10,327 nt of DNA from Myxococcales bacterium (GCA_004554395.1 SFMP01000223.1:1-10327), one strand, 5' to 3'; shown: positions 1-7,687, numbered from the stretch's first letter. The notes: generated from the sequence alone by a model not told the origin. Made by a program: numbers and translations.

Positions 1-1577
1 AAAATGATCGAACGCTTCTCGATGGCGTAATTCACTTGATTATCTAATGTATCGGTTCGCGCCCTGAATGAATAGACAACGGGCGGTGTTTTATCGTCGG
101 ACAAGAATGTTTTATAGCTATTATCTTTTTTCCAACCTTCGAAAACTTCGAAATCTTGGATGTAGTCGTAGCCTTCGACTGTTTTTGGCTTATAGCAACC
201 ATCTTCGGCCGAGAGATGACAAACCATATCTTGAGCTGCGCAATCTTTCGACAGCCATGCGCCGTTTGAGCACGATTTGAGGACGCTTTCACTGCATATT
301 TTATCGCCATCTGTGCAATCGTTTTTTTTGCAACTCGACGTATCGAACTTGCATGTCGCTGGATTGCATTTGAGCAAGCCTTCGAAGCCTTCGCCCTTGA
401 TCGTAGCGCACGTTGCGTTGCTTGGCAAAATATCGGAATCGCAATCTTCGCCAGCAGCCGTATCGATGTTGCCATTGCCGCAAAGCGACTCGCAGTCGGC
501 TTTTGTTGCCGAGCACGCTTGCGTTTTATCGCATTGCCTTACCGTTTTGTATTCTCCCGTCGATGCGTCGCATTTTTGGAGCCCGTTGTCGACGCAACGA
601 TAGGCTTGTGTCGTGCATGCGGCTTGGGGTTCGACGCAAGCGGCGCCATTTGCCGTCGTATGGCATTGTTGTGGCGAATCGCACGGTTGAGAGACGGAAA
701 AAGCGCCATTTTTGCATGTTTCGACGACGTCGCTTCCGTTGCGCGTTGCGCAACGCGTATCGCCATCGGTACATGCCGCTGCGCACTCGCCCAACGCCGT
801 GCAAACGAGCGCACCGACGCATGATTTATTATGCCATCGCCCGCCAGAGCACTCGCGGTAGCCGTCGCCGACGCATTCTTTTGCACCGTTGGTGCATTCG
901 GCAGTTTTGGCGCAGTCGAGAGTAGAACTATCGCAAGCCTGCCCTTGCGGGCACTTTTTGAGCGATTGAAATGCGCCATCGACGCAGATATCGAGGTCGT
1001 TATTGTTGCATCGCTTTGTGCCATCGGTGCATTCGGGCGGAACGACGCATTTGAATGAACCGGGATCGCAACGCTCGGGGGCTTCGCACTCCGTATAGAT
1101 GATGTAGCCGTGATTGACGCATTTTTCGACGTTTCCGTCGTGGCAACGTAGAGCGCCGTCTTCGCAGGCTTCTTCCATACATTGCCCAGAATTGCACGTG
1201 TGCCCCGTCGTGCAGGTCTCTTTGACCTCGAAATGCATATCGTTGCCGCACCTGAGCACCGATTTGTTATCGGGGCTACATTTCGTGGATCCGATAGCGC
1301 ACAAAAGCTCGGATTCCGTTTTGCACAAGCCGTCTTGGCAAGTGAGCAAGGGATCTTTGCACGAGCCATCGGGCAAGCACATGATCCGACAGACGCCGTC
1401 ATCCTGACAGACCTCACCAGAGAGGCACTGGTTATTGCACTTATCGACGATGTCGGCGACGCTACACGCCGAAGTGCCCATAGCCAAGAACGCCAAGATG
1501 CCGACGATGCCGGCGCTCATTTGGCGATTGCCTCTCGAACCCAAAAAACTGCAAGAAAGATGACGTTTCATCTGCAT
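1..1577 (-). CDS. Large cysteine-rich probable lipoprotein, 3' part beyond left edge
   Basis: An open minus-strand frame gives 525 residues before leaving the window with no stop. ATG 1577 (or in-frame ATG 1571) follows a strong GGGAGGAGGG. Residues 22-38 are hydrophobic and end in MGTSAC, a weak lipobox with Cys38, so export and lipidation are plausible. Residues 45-460 are packed with cysteines in modules of the form CxxGxxxC...C..G.(F/W)...C.....C, for example starting at residues 138, 183, 228, 269, 321 and 421. One insert at 366-416 begins CGNGN and has GEDCD, like myxobacterial disulfide repeats (DUF4215-type). From about residue 468 (YDYIQDFEVFEGW) the cysteines stop and what looks like a beta-sandwich begins (SFRARTDTL, NYAIEKRSI). 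No catalytic motif is seen. A surface adhesion or binding role is only an inference. The gene follows gene 1706-4270 on the same strand. Confidence 0.85.
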   Translation of the reverse strand, partial: MQMKRHLSCSFLGSRGNRQMSAGIVGILAFLAMGTSACSVADIVDKCNNQCLSGEVCQDDGVCRIMCLPDGSCKDPLLTCQDGLCKTESELLCAIGSTKCSPDNKSVLRCGNDMHFEVKETCTTGHTCNSGQCMEEACEDGALRCHDGNVEKCVNHGYIIYTECEAPERCDPGSFKCVVPPECTDGTKRCNNNDLDICVDGAFQSLKKCPQGQACDSSTLDCAKTAECTNGAKECVGDGYRECSGGRWHNKSCVGALVCTALGECAAACTDGDTRCATRNGSDVVETCKNGAFSVSQPCDSPQQCHTTANGAACVEPQAACTTQAYRCVDNGLQKCDASTGEYKTVRQCDKTQACSATKADCESLCGNGNIDTAAGEDCDSDILPSNATCATIKGEGFEGLLKCNPATCKFDTSSCKKNDCTDGDKICSESVLKSCSNGAWLSKDCAAQDMVCHLSAEDGCYKPKTVEGYDYIQDFEVFEGWKKDNSYKTFLSDDKTPPVVYSFRARTDTLDNQVNYAIEKRSII

Positions 1578-1578
1578 G

Positions 1579-1588
1579 CCCTCCTCCC
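1579..1588 (-). promoter_or_regulatory. Shine-Dalgarno for the Cys-rich lipoprotein gene
   Basis: The minus strand reads GGGAGGAGGG directly before ATG 1577. GGAGG (1583-1587) leaves 5 nt to ATG 1577, while the overlapping GGAGGG (1579-1584) leaves 7 nt to the in-frame ATG 1571, so either start is possible. The two candidates differ by two residues. Confidence 0.75.
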
Positions 1589-1664
1589 GTCAAAGGCACA
1601 GAGGATCTACCGAGTTTTTATTACAAAAATCTACACAGAAATGAAACAATTTGCATAGATTTCT

Positions 1665-1698
1665 TCGGTCAATCACCGACGATTGGGCGATTGACCGA
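1665..1698. terminator. Hairpin just after the M23 gene stop
   Basis: A 10-bp perfect inverted repeat (TCGGTCAATC, 14-nt loop, GATTGACCGA) begins 7 nt after the TGA of the M23 gene at 1706. There is no U-tract on the minus strand, so it is a possible RNA-stability or Rho-assisted end rather than a classic intrinsic terminator. Confidence 0.35.
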
Positions 1699-1705
1699 GA
1701 AATCG

Positions 1706-4270
1706 TCAATCTCGGCGTCGTCTTCTCTGCCATTGAGCGGCGGCTAGCACGCCCAATCCGAGTATCCAAGCCCAAGGTCCTGTTGCGCGTCGGTTTGGCG
1801 CCGCCGAACAACTTTCTTCGTAGACTTGGTTCGAGATTTCGGGGATTTGCTTATTGCAGAGCGGATCGCGCGGGTCACATCCGATGAATTCGTCGCAAAC
1901 GCCGCCATCGTCGACCATGCCGTTGCAATCGTTATCGATGCCGTCGCAGACTTCGGGCGACGGGATGCATTCTTCGGGTTTATCGTCGCAAACGCCGCCT
2001 TCGTCGACCATGCCGTCGCAATCGTTGTCGATGCCGTCGCAGATTTCGGGCGACGGGATGCATTCTTCGGGCTTGGGCTCGGGTTTATCGTCGCAAACGC
2101 CGTCTTCGTCGATTTTGCCATCGCAATCGTTGTCGATGCCGTCGCAGATTTCGGGCGACGGGGTGCATTCTTCGGGCTTGGGCTCGGGTTTATCGTCGCA
2201 AACGCCGTCTTCGTCGACTTGACCATCGCAATCGTTGTCGATGCCATCGCAGATTTCTTCGCTCGGGACGCACTCGGTTTTGCAGACGTCGTCTTCGTCG
2301 ACCAAGCCGTCGCAATCGTTGTCAATGCCGTCGCAGATTTCTTCACTCGGGACGCAGCAGACGTTTCCTTCGTCGACTTGAGCGTTGCAGTTGTTATCGA
2401 TGCCGTCGCAGATTTCGACTTGTCGCGAGCACGATTTGACGAGCGGCCCACCGATTCGGAGCGTCGAATAGTATTGAGGATCAGCCCAGCCGCCTGAATT
2501 GCCCCATTCTGGACCTTCGATTTCGTTGAAACCGCTCCCCGTAAAGGCGAAGCATTTGACGCCCGAGGAGAATCGACCGCAAACTTCCATTTTTTTATCG
2601 CCGTTGATATCGCCAAGGCGAATCGTGCGGAATTGGTCGGGTTTATTCCAGCCGTTGCCATCGCTAAATGCATCGATCGTATACGACGTGCCAAAGCCTT
2701 CGCCGTTCGACAAATAGCAGACGAGGTGCGCATTCGCCCTGACGCAGAGATCGTCTTTGCCGTCGCCACTGATATCGCCATAGGCGAATGTCGAATAGTT
2801 GTCGTAATCGGCCCAGCCGCTGGCGTCGGTCAAACCAGGACCACGGAATCCGGGGCCGAATTCTTTGCCCTTCGACAAATGGCAGACGACGCCTTCGCGA
2901 TCGCGAGCACAGACATCGGCTTTGCCGTCGCCGTTGATATCGGGCATGCGAATCGTCGCATAATATTGTTTGCCATTCCAGCCGTTGACGTCGCTCCAAG
3001 CCATGCCCAAGAAATCGGGTTCAAACGACGTGCCCTTCGAAATCCAGCATCGGAAGCCAGCCGAACCGCGAGCACAGACGTCGACTTTGCCATCGCCGTT
3101 GACATCGGCGAGTCGTATCGTCGAGAAGTATTCGGGCTTGCCCCATCCCGAGGAATCGGTCATATCGCCGAGGGCAATCGGTTCGCCCCAGCCCGTTCCA
3201 GTCGATGGATAACATTTGAAGCCGTCTTTGAATCGGGCGCAGAAATCGTCTTTTCCATCGCCATTGATATCGCCAAAACGAATCGTCGAATAATACTTTT
3301 CGTCGTTATAGCCATCGGTATCGGCCATGGGAATCGTCCCCGTCGATGAACCGAATTTATCGCCCTCTGAGAGCCAGCACATGACGCCCACATCGGCACG
3401 AGCGCAGAGATCAGCTTTGCCATCGCCGTTGATATCGGCAAATCGAATCGTCGCATAGTTCGAAACATCGCCCCAACCTTGCGGATTGCTCAAATCGATC
3501 ATCAATTGATGCGTTTTATAGTCGTCGCCTTTAGAAAGCGCGCAATAAACGCCCGAATAACCGCGCGCACAAATATCGGCGCGACCATCGCCGTTGACAT
3601 CGGTATTTTGCGGGTCGTAGTTCATCGATTGAAATTTGGGTTCGTAATTGGGCTCGCAGACGCCGCCTTCGTCGACTTCGCCATCGCAATCGTTATCGAC
3701 GCCATCGCAAACTTCGGTCGTCGGAACACACGTCGAAGGACACGTGTTTTTGCCATACCACGTATAGTTGGCGGGATTTGTATGCGTGCCGTATGTGCTC
3801 CCCTTGTAGATCATGAAGTGGAGATGGGTGCCCGTCGAGCACCCCGTCGTGCCCATGATGCCGATTTCTTGGCCACAAGCGACTTGAGCCCCGACTGACG
3901 AGTTGCCCGAAAACCTCAGCATGTGCAGATACGACGAACGCATGCCGCTTTCATGCGTGAGCGTAATCGAATTGCCGTTTGCGTTATCGCATCCTGGGCA
4001 CGTACCCGCCGAGGGCGAATACGTACACTGCCCCGTCGAAGTCGTTCGACCCGTGATTTTGCCCTTGGCCGAGGCGACGATGGGGACATTGCGTCCGCAT
4101 GAAATATCGAGACCACTATGGATATAGCCCGACGATCCGCGCGGGCCATAATTACTCGTAATAGTGCCACAACTGGGCACGGGCCAGATAAAATCTTCGG
4201 CGACGGCGGCGCCAGAAAAAAACGTGCATAAGACAAACGACGTGCTTACAACGCATTTAATTCTACTCAT
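1706..4270 (-). CDS. Secreted M23 peptidase with 7 FG-GAP repeats, MopE-like motifs and MYXO-CTERM-like tail
   Basis: 854 residues; the start is fixed by GAGGAG 7 nt upstream. Domains in order: signal peptide 1-24 (AVA|ED); M23/LytM domain about 28-170 with zinc ligands H51 and D55 (HSGLD) and H151 (THLHF), plus H116 in YLHM, so the catalytic set looks complete; one acidic motif CDGVDNDCDG at 188; seven DxNGDG repeats starting at D224, 279, 334, 389, 444, 499 and 554; six more CDGIDN(D/N)C motifs at C621, 646, 674, 709, 744 and 775; then a C-terminal SCSA, a hydrophobic stretch about 831-847 and RRRRR. M23 enzymes cleave peptide cross-bridges in peptidoglycan or in small proteins. The propeller and acidic motifs suggest Ca2+-dependent surface binding (inference). 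The tail resembles the MYXO-CTERM/GlyGly-CTERM class, implying outer-membrane processing. All seven repeats carry a Cys-x8-Cys pair. The natural substrate is unknown. Confidence 0.93.
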   Translation of the reverse strand: MSRIKCVVSTSFVLCTFFSGAAVAEDFIWPVPSCGTITSNYGPRGSSGYIHSGLDISCGRNVPIVASAKGKITGRTTSTGQCTYSPSAGTCPGCDNANGNSITLTHESGMRSSYLHMLRFSGNSSVGAQVACGQEIGIMGTTGCSTGTHLHFMIYKGSTYGTHTNPANYTWYGKNTCPSTCVPTTEVCDGVDNDCDGEVDEGGVCEPNYEPKFQSMNYDPQNTDVNGDGRADICARGYSGVYCALSKGDDYKTHQLMIDLSNPQGWGDVSNYATIRFADINGDGKADLCARADVGVMCWLSEGDKFGSSTGTIPMADTDGYNDEKYYSTIRFGDINGDGKDDFCARFKDGFKCYPSTGTGWGEPIALGDMTDSSGWGKPEYFSTIRLADVNGDGKVDVCARGSAGFRCWISKGTSFEPDFLGMAWSDVNGWNGKQYYATIRMPDINGDGKADVCARDREGVVCHLSKGKEFGPGFRGPGLTDASGWADYDNYSTFAYGDISGDGKDDLCVRANAHLVCYLSNGEGFGTSYTIDAFSDGNGWNKPDQFRTIRLGDINGDKKMEVCGRFSSGVKCFAFTGSGFNEIEGPEWGNSGGWADPQYYSTLRIGGPLVKSCSRQVEICDGIDNNCNAQVDEGNVCCVPSEEICDGIDNDCDGLVDEDDVCKTECVPSEEICDGIDNDCDGQVDEDGVCDDKPEPKPEECTPSPEICDGIDNDCDGKIDEDGVCDDKPEPKPEECIPSPEICDGIDNDCDGMVDEGGVCDDKPEECIPSPEVCDGIDNDCNGMVDDGGVCDEFIGCDPRDPLCNKQIPEISNQVYEESCSAAPNRRATGPWAWILGLGVLAAAQWQRRRRRD
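1976..2300 (-). repeat. Tandem 105-bp coding repeats (MopE-like motif region)
   Basis: Within the M23 gene, residues about 657-765 are encoded by tandem units of 35 codons. The copies 2016-2120 and 2121-2225 match at 101 of 105 positions by direct comparison; further units on either side are more diverged. Each encodes the acidic Cys motif followed by a DDKPEPKPEE linker. Near-identity at DNA level points to recent duplication or homogenisation and predicts copy-number variation between strains. Confidence 0.85.
2441..3613 (-). repeat. Seven 165-bp coding repeats (FG-GAP/VCBS-type propeller)
   Basis: Residues about 220-610 of the M23 protein consist of seven units of exactly 55 residues (165 bp) without a single indel between successive D(I/V)NGDGK loops. 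Each unit has a Ca2+-loop-like DxNxDGxxD, then C(A/V/G)R, eight residues to a second Cys, then (S/T)xG, and an aromatic-rich (Y/F)(Y/F)STIR strand. DNA identity is low between units, so this is an old protein repeat kept by structure. Confidence 0.9.
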
Positions 4271-4277
4271 ACCAAGA

Positions 4278-4283
4278 CTCCTC
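4278..4283 (-). promoter_or_regulatory. Shine-Dalgarno of the M23 gene
   Basis: GAGGAG on the minus strand lies 7 nt before ATG 4270, which decides the start. Upstream, 4284-4460 is A+T-richer, with an 8-nt A run at 4331-4338, and should hold the promoter; no convincing -35/-10 pair was found. Confidence 0.8.
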
Positions 4284-4462
4284 GAATTTTCTTTGCGCCG
4301 GATTCATCACCTGCGCAAAACATCCCGCGAAAAAAAACACACACTTCAATTTTCTTGGAATATTTTACGCGTTTTTCGCTTTGGGTTCAACCGCCAATAT
4401 CGATACCGACGCACAAAGTGCGAAGAACGCCCTTTTGATTTGCCCAGACATCGGCAAAAACA

Positions 4463-4578
4463 GTGCGTATGCGCGCAACGCATGTGAGCACATAGCACGG
4501 CATTGCGCGTATTGGCACCGCCAATAGCGCAATCGCAAGGGCGTATGCGCGCAAGGGCGTAGCCCGAGCACATAGCCC
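4463..4578. repeat. Array of three REP-like imperfect palindromes
   Basis: Three hairpins lie head to tail between the antiporter stop and the M23 promoter side: 4463-4498, 4502-4533 and 4539-4578. Read on the minus strand, each has a 5' arm containing C-TAT and a 3' arm containing ATA-C-G, with the C unpaired. Examples are GTGC TAT GTGC with GCGC ATA C GCAC, and ATTGCGC TAT TGGC with GCCA ATA C GCGCAAT. They share core sequence with the array at 7212-7530. The first unit begins about 22 nt past the antiporter stop, typical for REP elements, and may protect or end that transcript. No transposase is present here. Confidence 0.8.
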
Positions 4579-4599
4579 GCCCCAAAAAGTGGCGCAGCA

Positions 4600-6993
4600 C
4601 TAACCGGCTGCCGGCGCCGGTGAATGTCCCGCCGTCGTGAGGTTGTCTTCGAGCAAGACCGCCAAATCGTCTGACTCGCCGATGACCCAAAGGCGGCTGT
4701 TGGGGGCGATGACGACATCGGGGTTGGGGTTCATTTCGACGCGCCCGCATGTTTCGATGCCAATGACGAGGCAACGCGTGTTGCGGCCGATGCCCGAGGT
4801 GCGCAGCGTTTTGCCCGCAAAGCCCGATTTGGCATGGATGGGAATGCACAAACAGCGCAAATTGGCGGCCGAGCTACGTCGTTCTTGCATTTCGCGCGAA
4901 TACTGGCGAATGCCGCACATGTGAATTTCTTTGGCTGGGATGTCGTAGGGAGCGCGCGAAAGTGCCGCCAAGTCGGCGGTGCGCCCGATGATGTCGATAG
5001 TGTCGCCGATGCGCAAGATTTCTTGCCCCACGGGAATGTTGACATCGGGGTCTTCGACGCGCTCGATGCGGATGATGAACAAATTGTGTTCGGCGCGCAA
5101 ATTGAGGTCGATGAGCGATTTATCGCGGAATGGCGACGACTCGTCGATTTTGTAGGTGCCGACCGAGAAATCCGACGAGAACAAGTTGACGGCGGGCAAT
5201 TCGGTGAGCGAATCGAGCGATTCGGCATCGTCGACTTGCGTGCTGTTTTCTTGTTCGCTGAGCTCGACTTCGTTGTAATTGAGCAAGAATTGACGCTCTA
5301 GGCGAACGTAATTCATGAAGACGAGTTCGAATCGCACGACGAATATGAGCAACGCAGTGCCCACAATGGCATCGACCCACAAGGGGAACGGCGAACCCAT
5401 GTAGAGCGCAAATGCGATAAAGCCCGCCGCCACGACGACGCGCAAGATTTGCAAAGTGAGAAGAATGTTTTCGCTGCCGCCTCGGAGCAGGACGATCATG
5501 AAGGCGCGGTTGAGCTTGTCGCGACGCAAGATGAGGGCGCTCAAGAACGGCGTCATCGCGATGAGCGTCACGACCATACACGCCACCTGGCTGATAAACG
5601 CCGCATCGACATCATCCCAGTGTTTGGCAATGAAATCGCGCAAGTTCGGGTCGACAAAGCCGTGCATAAACGTCACGACGCCGAGCAATAACATCGATAA
5701 TATAAACGTTTCGGCGACAAAGTGCTTGATCATGACCGAGCGGCGGCTTGGCCCCTTGCCCTCCGACTCGCGCTCGCCCTCGATGCGATATTTCAACCGT
5801 TCGGGCAACAATTTCGACACAGGACCGACGAGCTTTTCGCTAAACCGCATGACATAAGGCGTCGTAATCATCGTTATCGCGCTGATCGTAATGACGATGG
5901 GATAGGTAAATTCGTCGAGCACGGCGAGCGAGACGCCGAGTTTTGCAATGATGAAAGAAAATTCGCCAATTTGGCCAAAACACGCACCTGCATTCAAGGC
6001 GTCGTGCAAACTCTTGCCCGACACAAAGACGCCAATGGTGCCCAAAATCGGGTTGAAGAGCAACTCGATGCCAAGAAGCAACAAAAGCGTCGGCCAATGC
6101 TCGAGAATCGAACTCGGCACCACCATCATGCCAACCGACACGAAAAAGATGGCGCCAAACAAATTCTTTATCGGCGTCATGAGATGCTCGATGCGCTGCG
6201 CCTCGGTTGTGGCCCCCAAAATCGAACCGATCGTAAACGCCCCAAGCGCCGTCGAAAGATTCGAACGCTCCGCGAGCATGACCATCCCAAGGCATAGCGC
6301 GAGCGATATCGTCATGATGATTTCGTCGTCGAGGTATTTCTTGAGCTTGCGCAACAACGTCGGAACGAGGAAAATTCCGCCAACAAACCAAAGCACGAGG
6401 AAAAATACAACGCGCATCGAAGTTGTCGAAATTTTCTGCACCAGCTGGCCGCCATCGCCGCTACTGCCACTAATCGCAATCGTCGACAAAATGACCATCA
6501 GCAAGATGCCCACGATATCTTCCATGATTTCGACGCCATAGACGATATTCGTAAAGTGCTTGCCCTTGAGATTGAGCTCTTCAAACGCCTTGACGATGAC
6601 CATCGTCGACGAAATGCACAAAATACCGCCCATAAAAATCGACGTATTGAGCGACCAATCGAGGAAATGCCCCACGCCAATCGTCGCCGCCATCATGCCA
6701 AAAACGATAAACGCTACCGTAATACTGCCCGATTTGCCCACCTTCATCAGGCTCTTAAAATTGAACTCCAGCCCCAGGGCAAACAGCAGGAAAATGACGC
6801 CAATTTCACTCCACGTTTCGATGTTTTGCATGTCGTGCACGTTGGGCAGCAACGACACATGCGGACCCGTCAAAACGCCAGCAATAATATACCCAAGCAA
6901 AATCGGCAGCTTGAACTTTCTGCACACGACAGAAGTTATACCGGCCGCAATGAGAATCAAAGCGAGGTCGGTAATCAAAGGATACTCATGCAT
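4600..6993 (-). CDS. Kef-like CPA2 cation:proton antiporter with two RCK_C domains
   Basis: 797 residues. The N-terminal transport domain (about 5-385) is strongly hydrophobic and typical of the CPA2/Kef family: LGYIIAGVLTGP (33-44), IGVIFLLFALGLEF (64-77), and the ion-site helix VEIMEDIVGI with E158-D159, matching the position of the essential Asp in this family. FGQIGEFSFI (339-348) is the conserved C-terminal crossover helix. Residues about 420-560 add further membrane segments. The cytosolic tail carries two TrkA_C/RCK_C-type domains: about 603-678 (VGTYKI, RIGDTIDIIGR) and about 703-785 (GKTLR, APNSRLWVIG). There is no Rossmann TrkA_N domain between them, unlike E. coli KefB/KefC. The likely role is K+ or Na+ exchange for H+ at the inner membrane, gated by a small ligand; the ion cannot be told from sequence. 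The ATG at 6993 lacks a strong Shine-Dalgarno. It diverges from the guanine deaminase gene. Confidence 0.93.
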   Translation of the reverse strand: MHEYPLITDLALILIAAGITSVVCRKFKLPILLGYIIAGVLTGPHVSLLPNVHDMQNIETWSEIGVIFLLFALGLEFNFKSLMKVGKSGSITVAFIVFGMMAATIGVGHFLDWSLNTSIFMGGILCISSTMVIVKAFEELNLKGKHFTNIVYGVEIMEDIVGILLMVILSTIAISGSSGDGGQLVQKISTTSMRVVFFLVLWFVGGIFLVPTLLRKLKKYLDDEIIMTISLALCLGMVMLAERSNLSTALGAFTIGSILGATTEAQRIEHLMTPIKNLFGAIFFVSVGMMVVPSSILEHWPTLLLLLGIELLFNPILGTIGVFVSGKSLHDALNAGACFGQIGEFSFIIAKLGVSLAVLDEFTYPIVITISAITMITTPYVMRFSEKLVGPVSKLLPERLKYRIEGERESEGKGPSRRSVMIKHFVAETFILSMLLLGVVTFMHGFVDPNLRDFIAKHWDDVDAAFISQVACMVVTLIAMTPFLSALILRRDKLNRAFMIVLLRGGSENILLTLQILRVVVAAGFIAFALYMGSPFPLWVDAIVGTALLIFVVRFELVFMNYVRLERQFLLNYNEVELSEQENSTQVDDAESLDSLTELPAVNLFSSDFSVGTYKIDESSPFRDKSLIDLNLRAEHNLFIIRIERVEDPDVNIPVGQEILRIGDTIDIIGRTADLAALSRAPYDIPAKEIHMCGIRQYSREMQERRSSAANLRCLCIPIHAKSGFAGKTLRTSGIGRNTRCLVIGIETCGRVEMNPNPDVVIAPNSRLWVIGESDDLAVLLEDNLTTAGHSPAPAAG

Positions 6994-7211
6994 AATCGTC
7001 GTTATATTTCAGAAACAATCTAAGAAAATGCGATAAAAAATAACTCGAACGAAATTTACCGCAACGCCGCGCGGCTCACAAAAAACCGCGCCGCAACATA
7101 ATACGATAAAATCGCCATTTTATTCCCATACTTTTCGCCAACTTTTCGCCAACTTTTCGCCTACGATTCGACATTTTATCACTTCTGTTTCGGTTTTATC
7201 TCCTGCTTTTG
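6994..7211. other. A+T-rich divergent intergenic segment
   Basis: No gene is seen. The segment is A+T-rich next to the antiporter start and should contain its promoter, and perhaps the start of the guanine deaminase transcript. Besides the 11-bp triplet repeat at 7130-7162 it holds no recognisable element. Confidence 0.6.
7130..7162. repeat. Three tandem 11-bp repeats, possible operator
   Basis: ACTTTTCGCCA occurs three times without a gap (third copy ends in T instead of A). Eleven bp is about one helical turn, so a protein could contact the same face at each copy. It sits 137 bp upstream of the antiporter start and could be a regulator site or simple slippage. Confidence 0.6.
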
Positions 7212-7530
7212 GCTACGGCTATTGGCTGCGCCAATACGCCTTCGCCGTGCGCCTATTTCTGCGAAATACGGCGCACCGCTGGGCTATGTGCTCGCTTTGC
7301 TGCGCGCATACGCCCAGCCCCTAGTCGCCGCCAGCCGGCGGCGACTTCTCGCTACGGCTATTGGCTGCGCCAATACGCCTTCGCCAAGCCCCCTAGTCGC
7401 CGCCAGCCGGCGGCGACTTCTCGCTACGGCTATTGGCTGCGCCAATACGCCTTCGCCGTGCGCCTATTTCTGCGAAATACGGCGCACCGCTGGGCTATGT
7501 GCTCGCTTCGCTGCGCGCATACGCCCAGCC
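7212..7530. repeat. Mosaic REP-like palindrome array (A-B-C-A-C-A-B)
   Basis: Three modules recur: A (35 bp; 7212-7246, 7351-7385, 7423-7457, identical), B (73 bp; 7247-7319 and 7458-7530, one mismatch) and C (32 bp; 7319-7350 and 7391-7422, identical). The order is A-B-C-A-C-A-B. A folds as GGC TAT TGGC, loop TGC, GCCA ATA C GCC. B holds two hairpins, GTGCGCC TAT TTC with GAA ATA C GGCGCAC and GGGC TAT GTGC with GCGC ATA C GCCC. C is a perfect 10-bp stem (AGTCGCCGCC, loop AGCC). The first three hairpins share the unpaired C in ATA-C-G with the array at 4463-4578. An open frame crosses the array into the next gene but is not coding. Confidence 0.88.
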
Positions 7531-7676
7531 AATTCCCCCCCACGCCCCAATCGACGCGCTAAAGAAATACATCACCACCTACGCAAAAAAAGCATATCTA
7601 TTTCACGCCATCGATCGTAAAACATACGCGCCGTTTGCACGCGTCTCGTCGCATGCATCACCCATCATCGCAAAAA

Positions 7677-7680
7677 GGAG
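7677..7680 (+). promoter_or_regulatory. Shine-Dalgarno fixing the guanine deaminase start
   Basis: AAAAAGGAG ends 7 nt before ATG 7688. This supports the inner start over an upstream in-frame ATG at 7433, which lies in repeat DNA. Confidence 0.85.
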
Positions 7681-7687
7681 CAAATCC

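Noticed and set aside
539..1417. Minus-strand 292-codon open frame
   Set aside because: It is out of frame with the 525-codon Cys-rich frame, which has a signal region, a Shine-Dalgarno and ordered Cys modules.
1826..2497. Plus-strand 223-codon open frame with VDAVADF repeats
   Set aside because: It is the antisense shadow of the MopE-like repeats; the repeat pattern and lack of stops come from the coding strand.
2633..3349. Plus-strand 238-codon open frame
   Set aside because: Antisense of the propeller repeats; it has no start signal and its periodicity mirrors the 165-bp units of the real gene.
4463..7530. CRISPR array
   Set aside because: Repeats are contiguous palindromic modules of mixed order without uniform unique spacers, and no cas gene is present.
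7209..7620. Two overlapping plus-strand frames across the repeat array
   Set aside because: Their protein repeats simply follow the DNA palindromes; no ribosome site or known domain.
7433..7687. N-terminal extension of guanine deaminase from an upstream in-frame ATG
   Set aside because: It would translate palindromic repeat DNA, adds 85 residues with no family counterpart, and the inner ATG 7688 has a proper Shine-Dalgarno.
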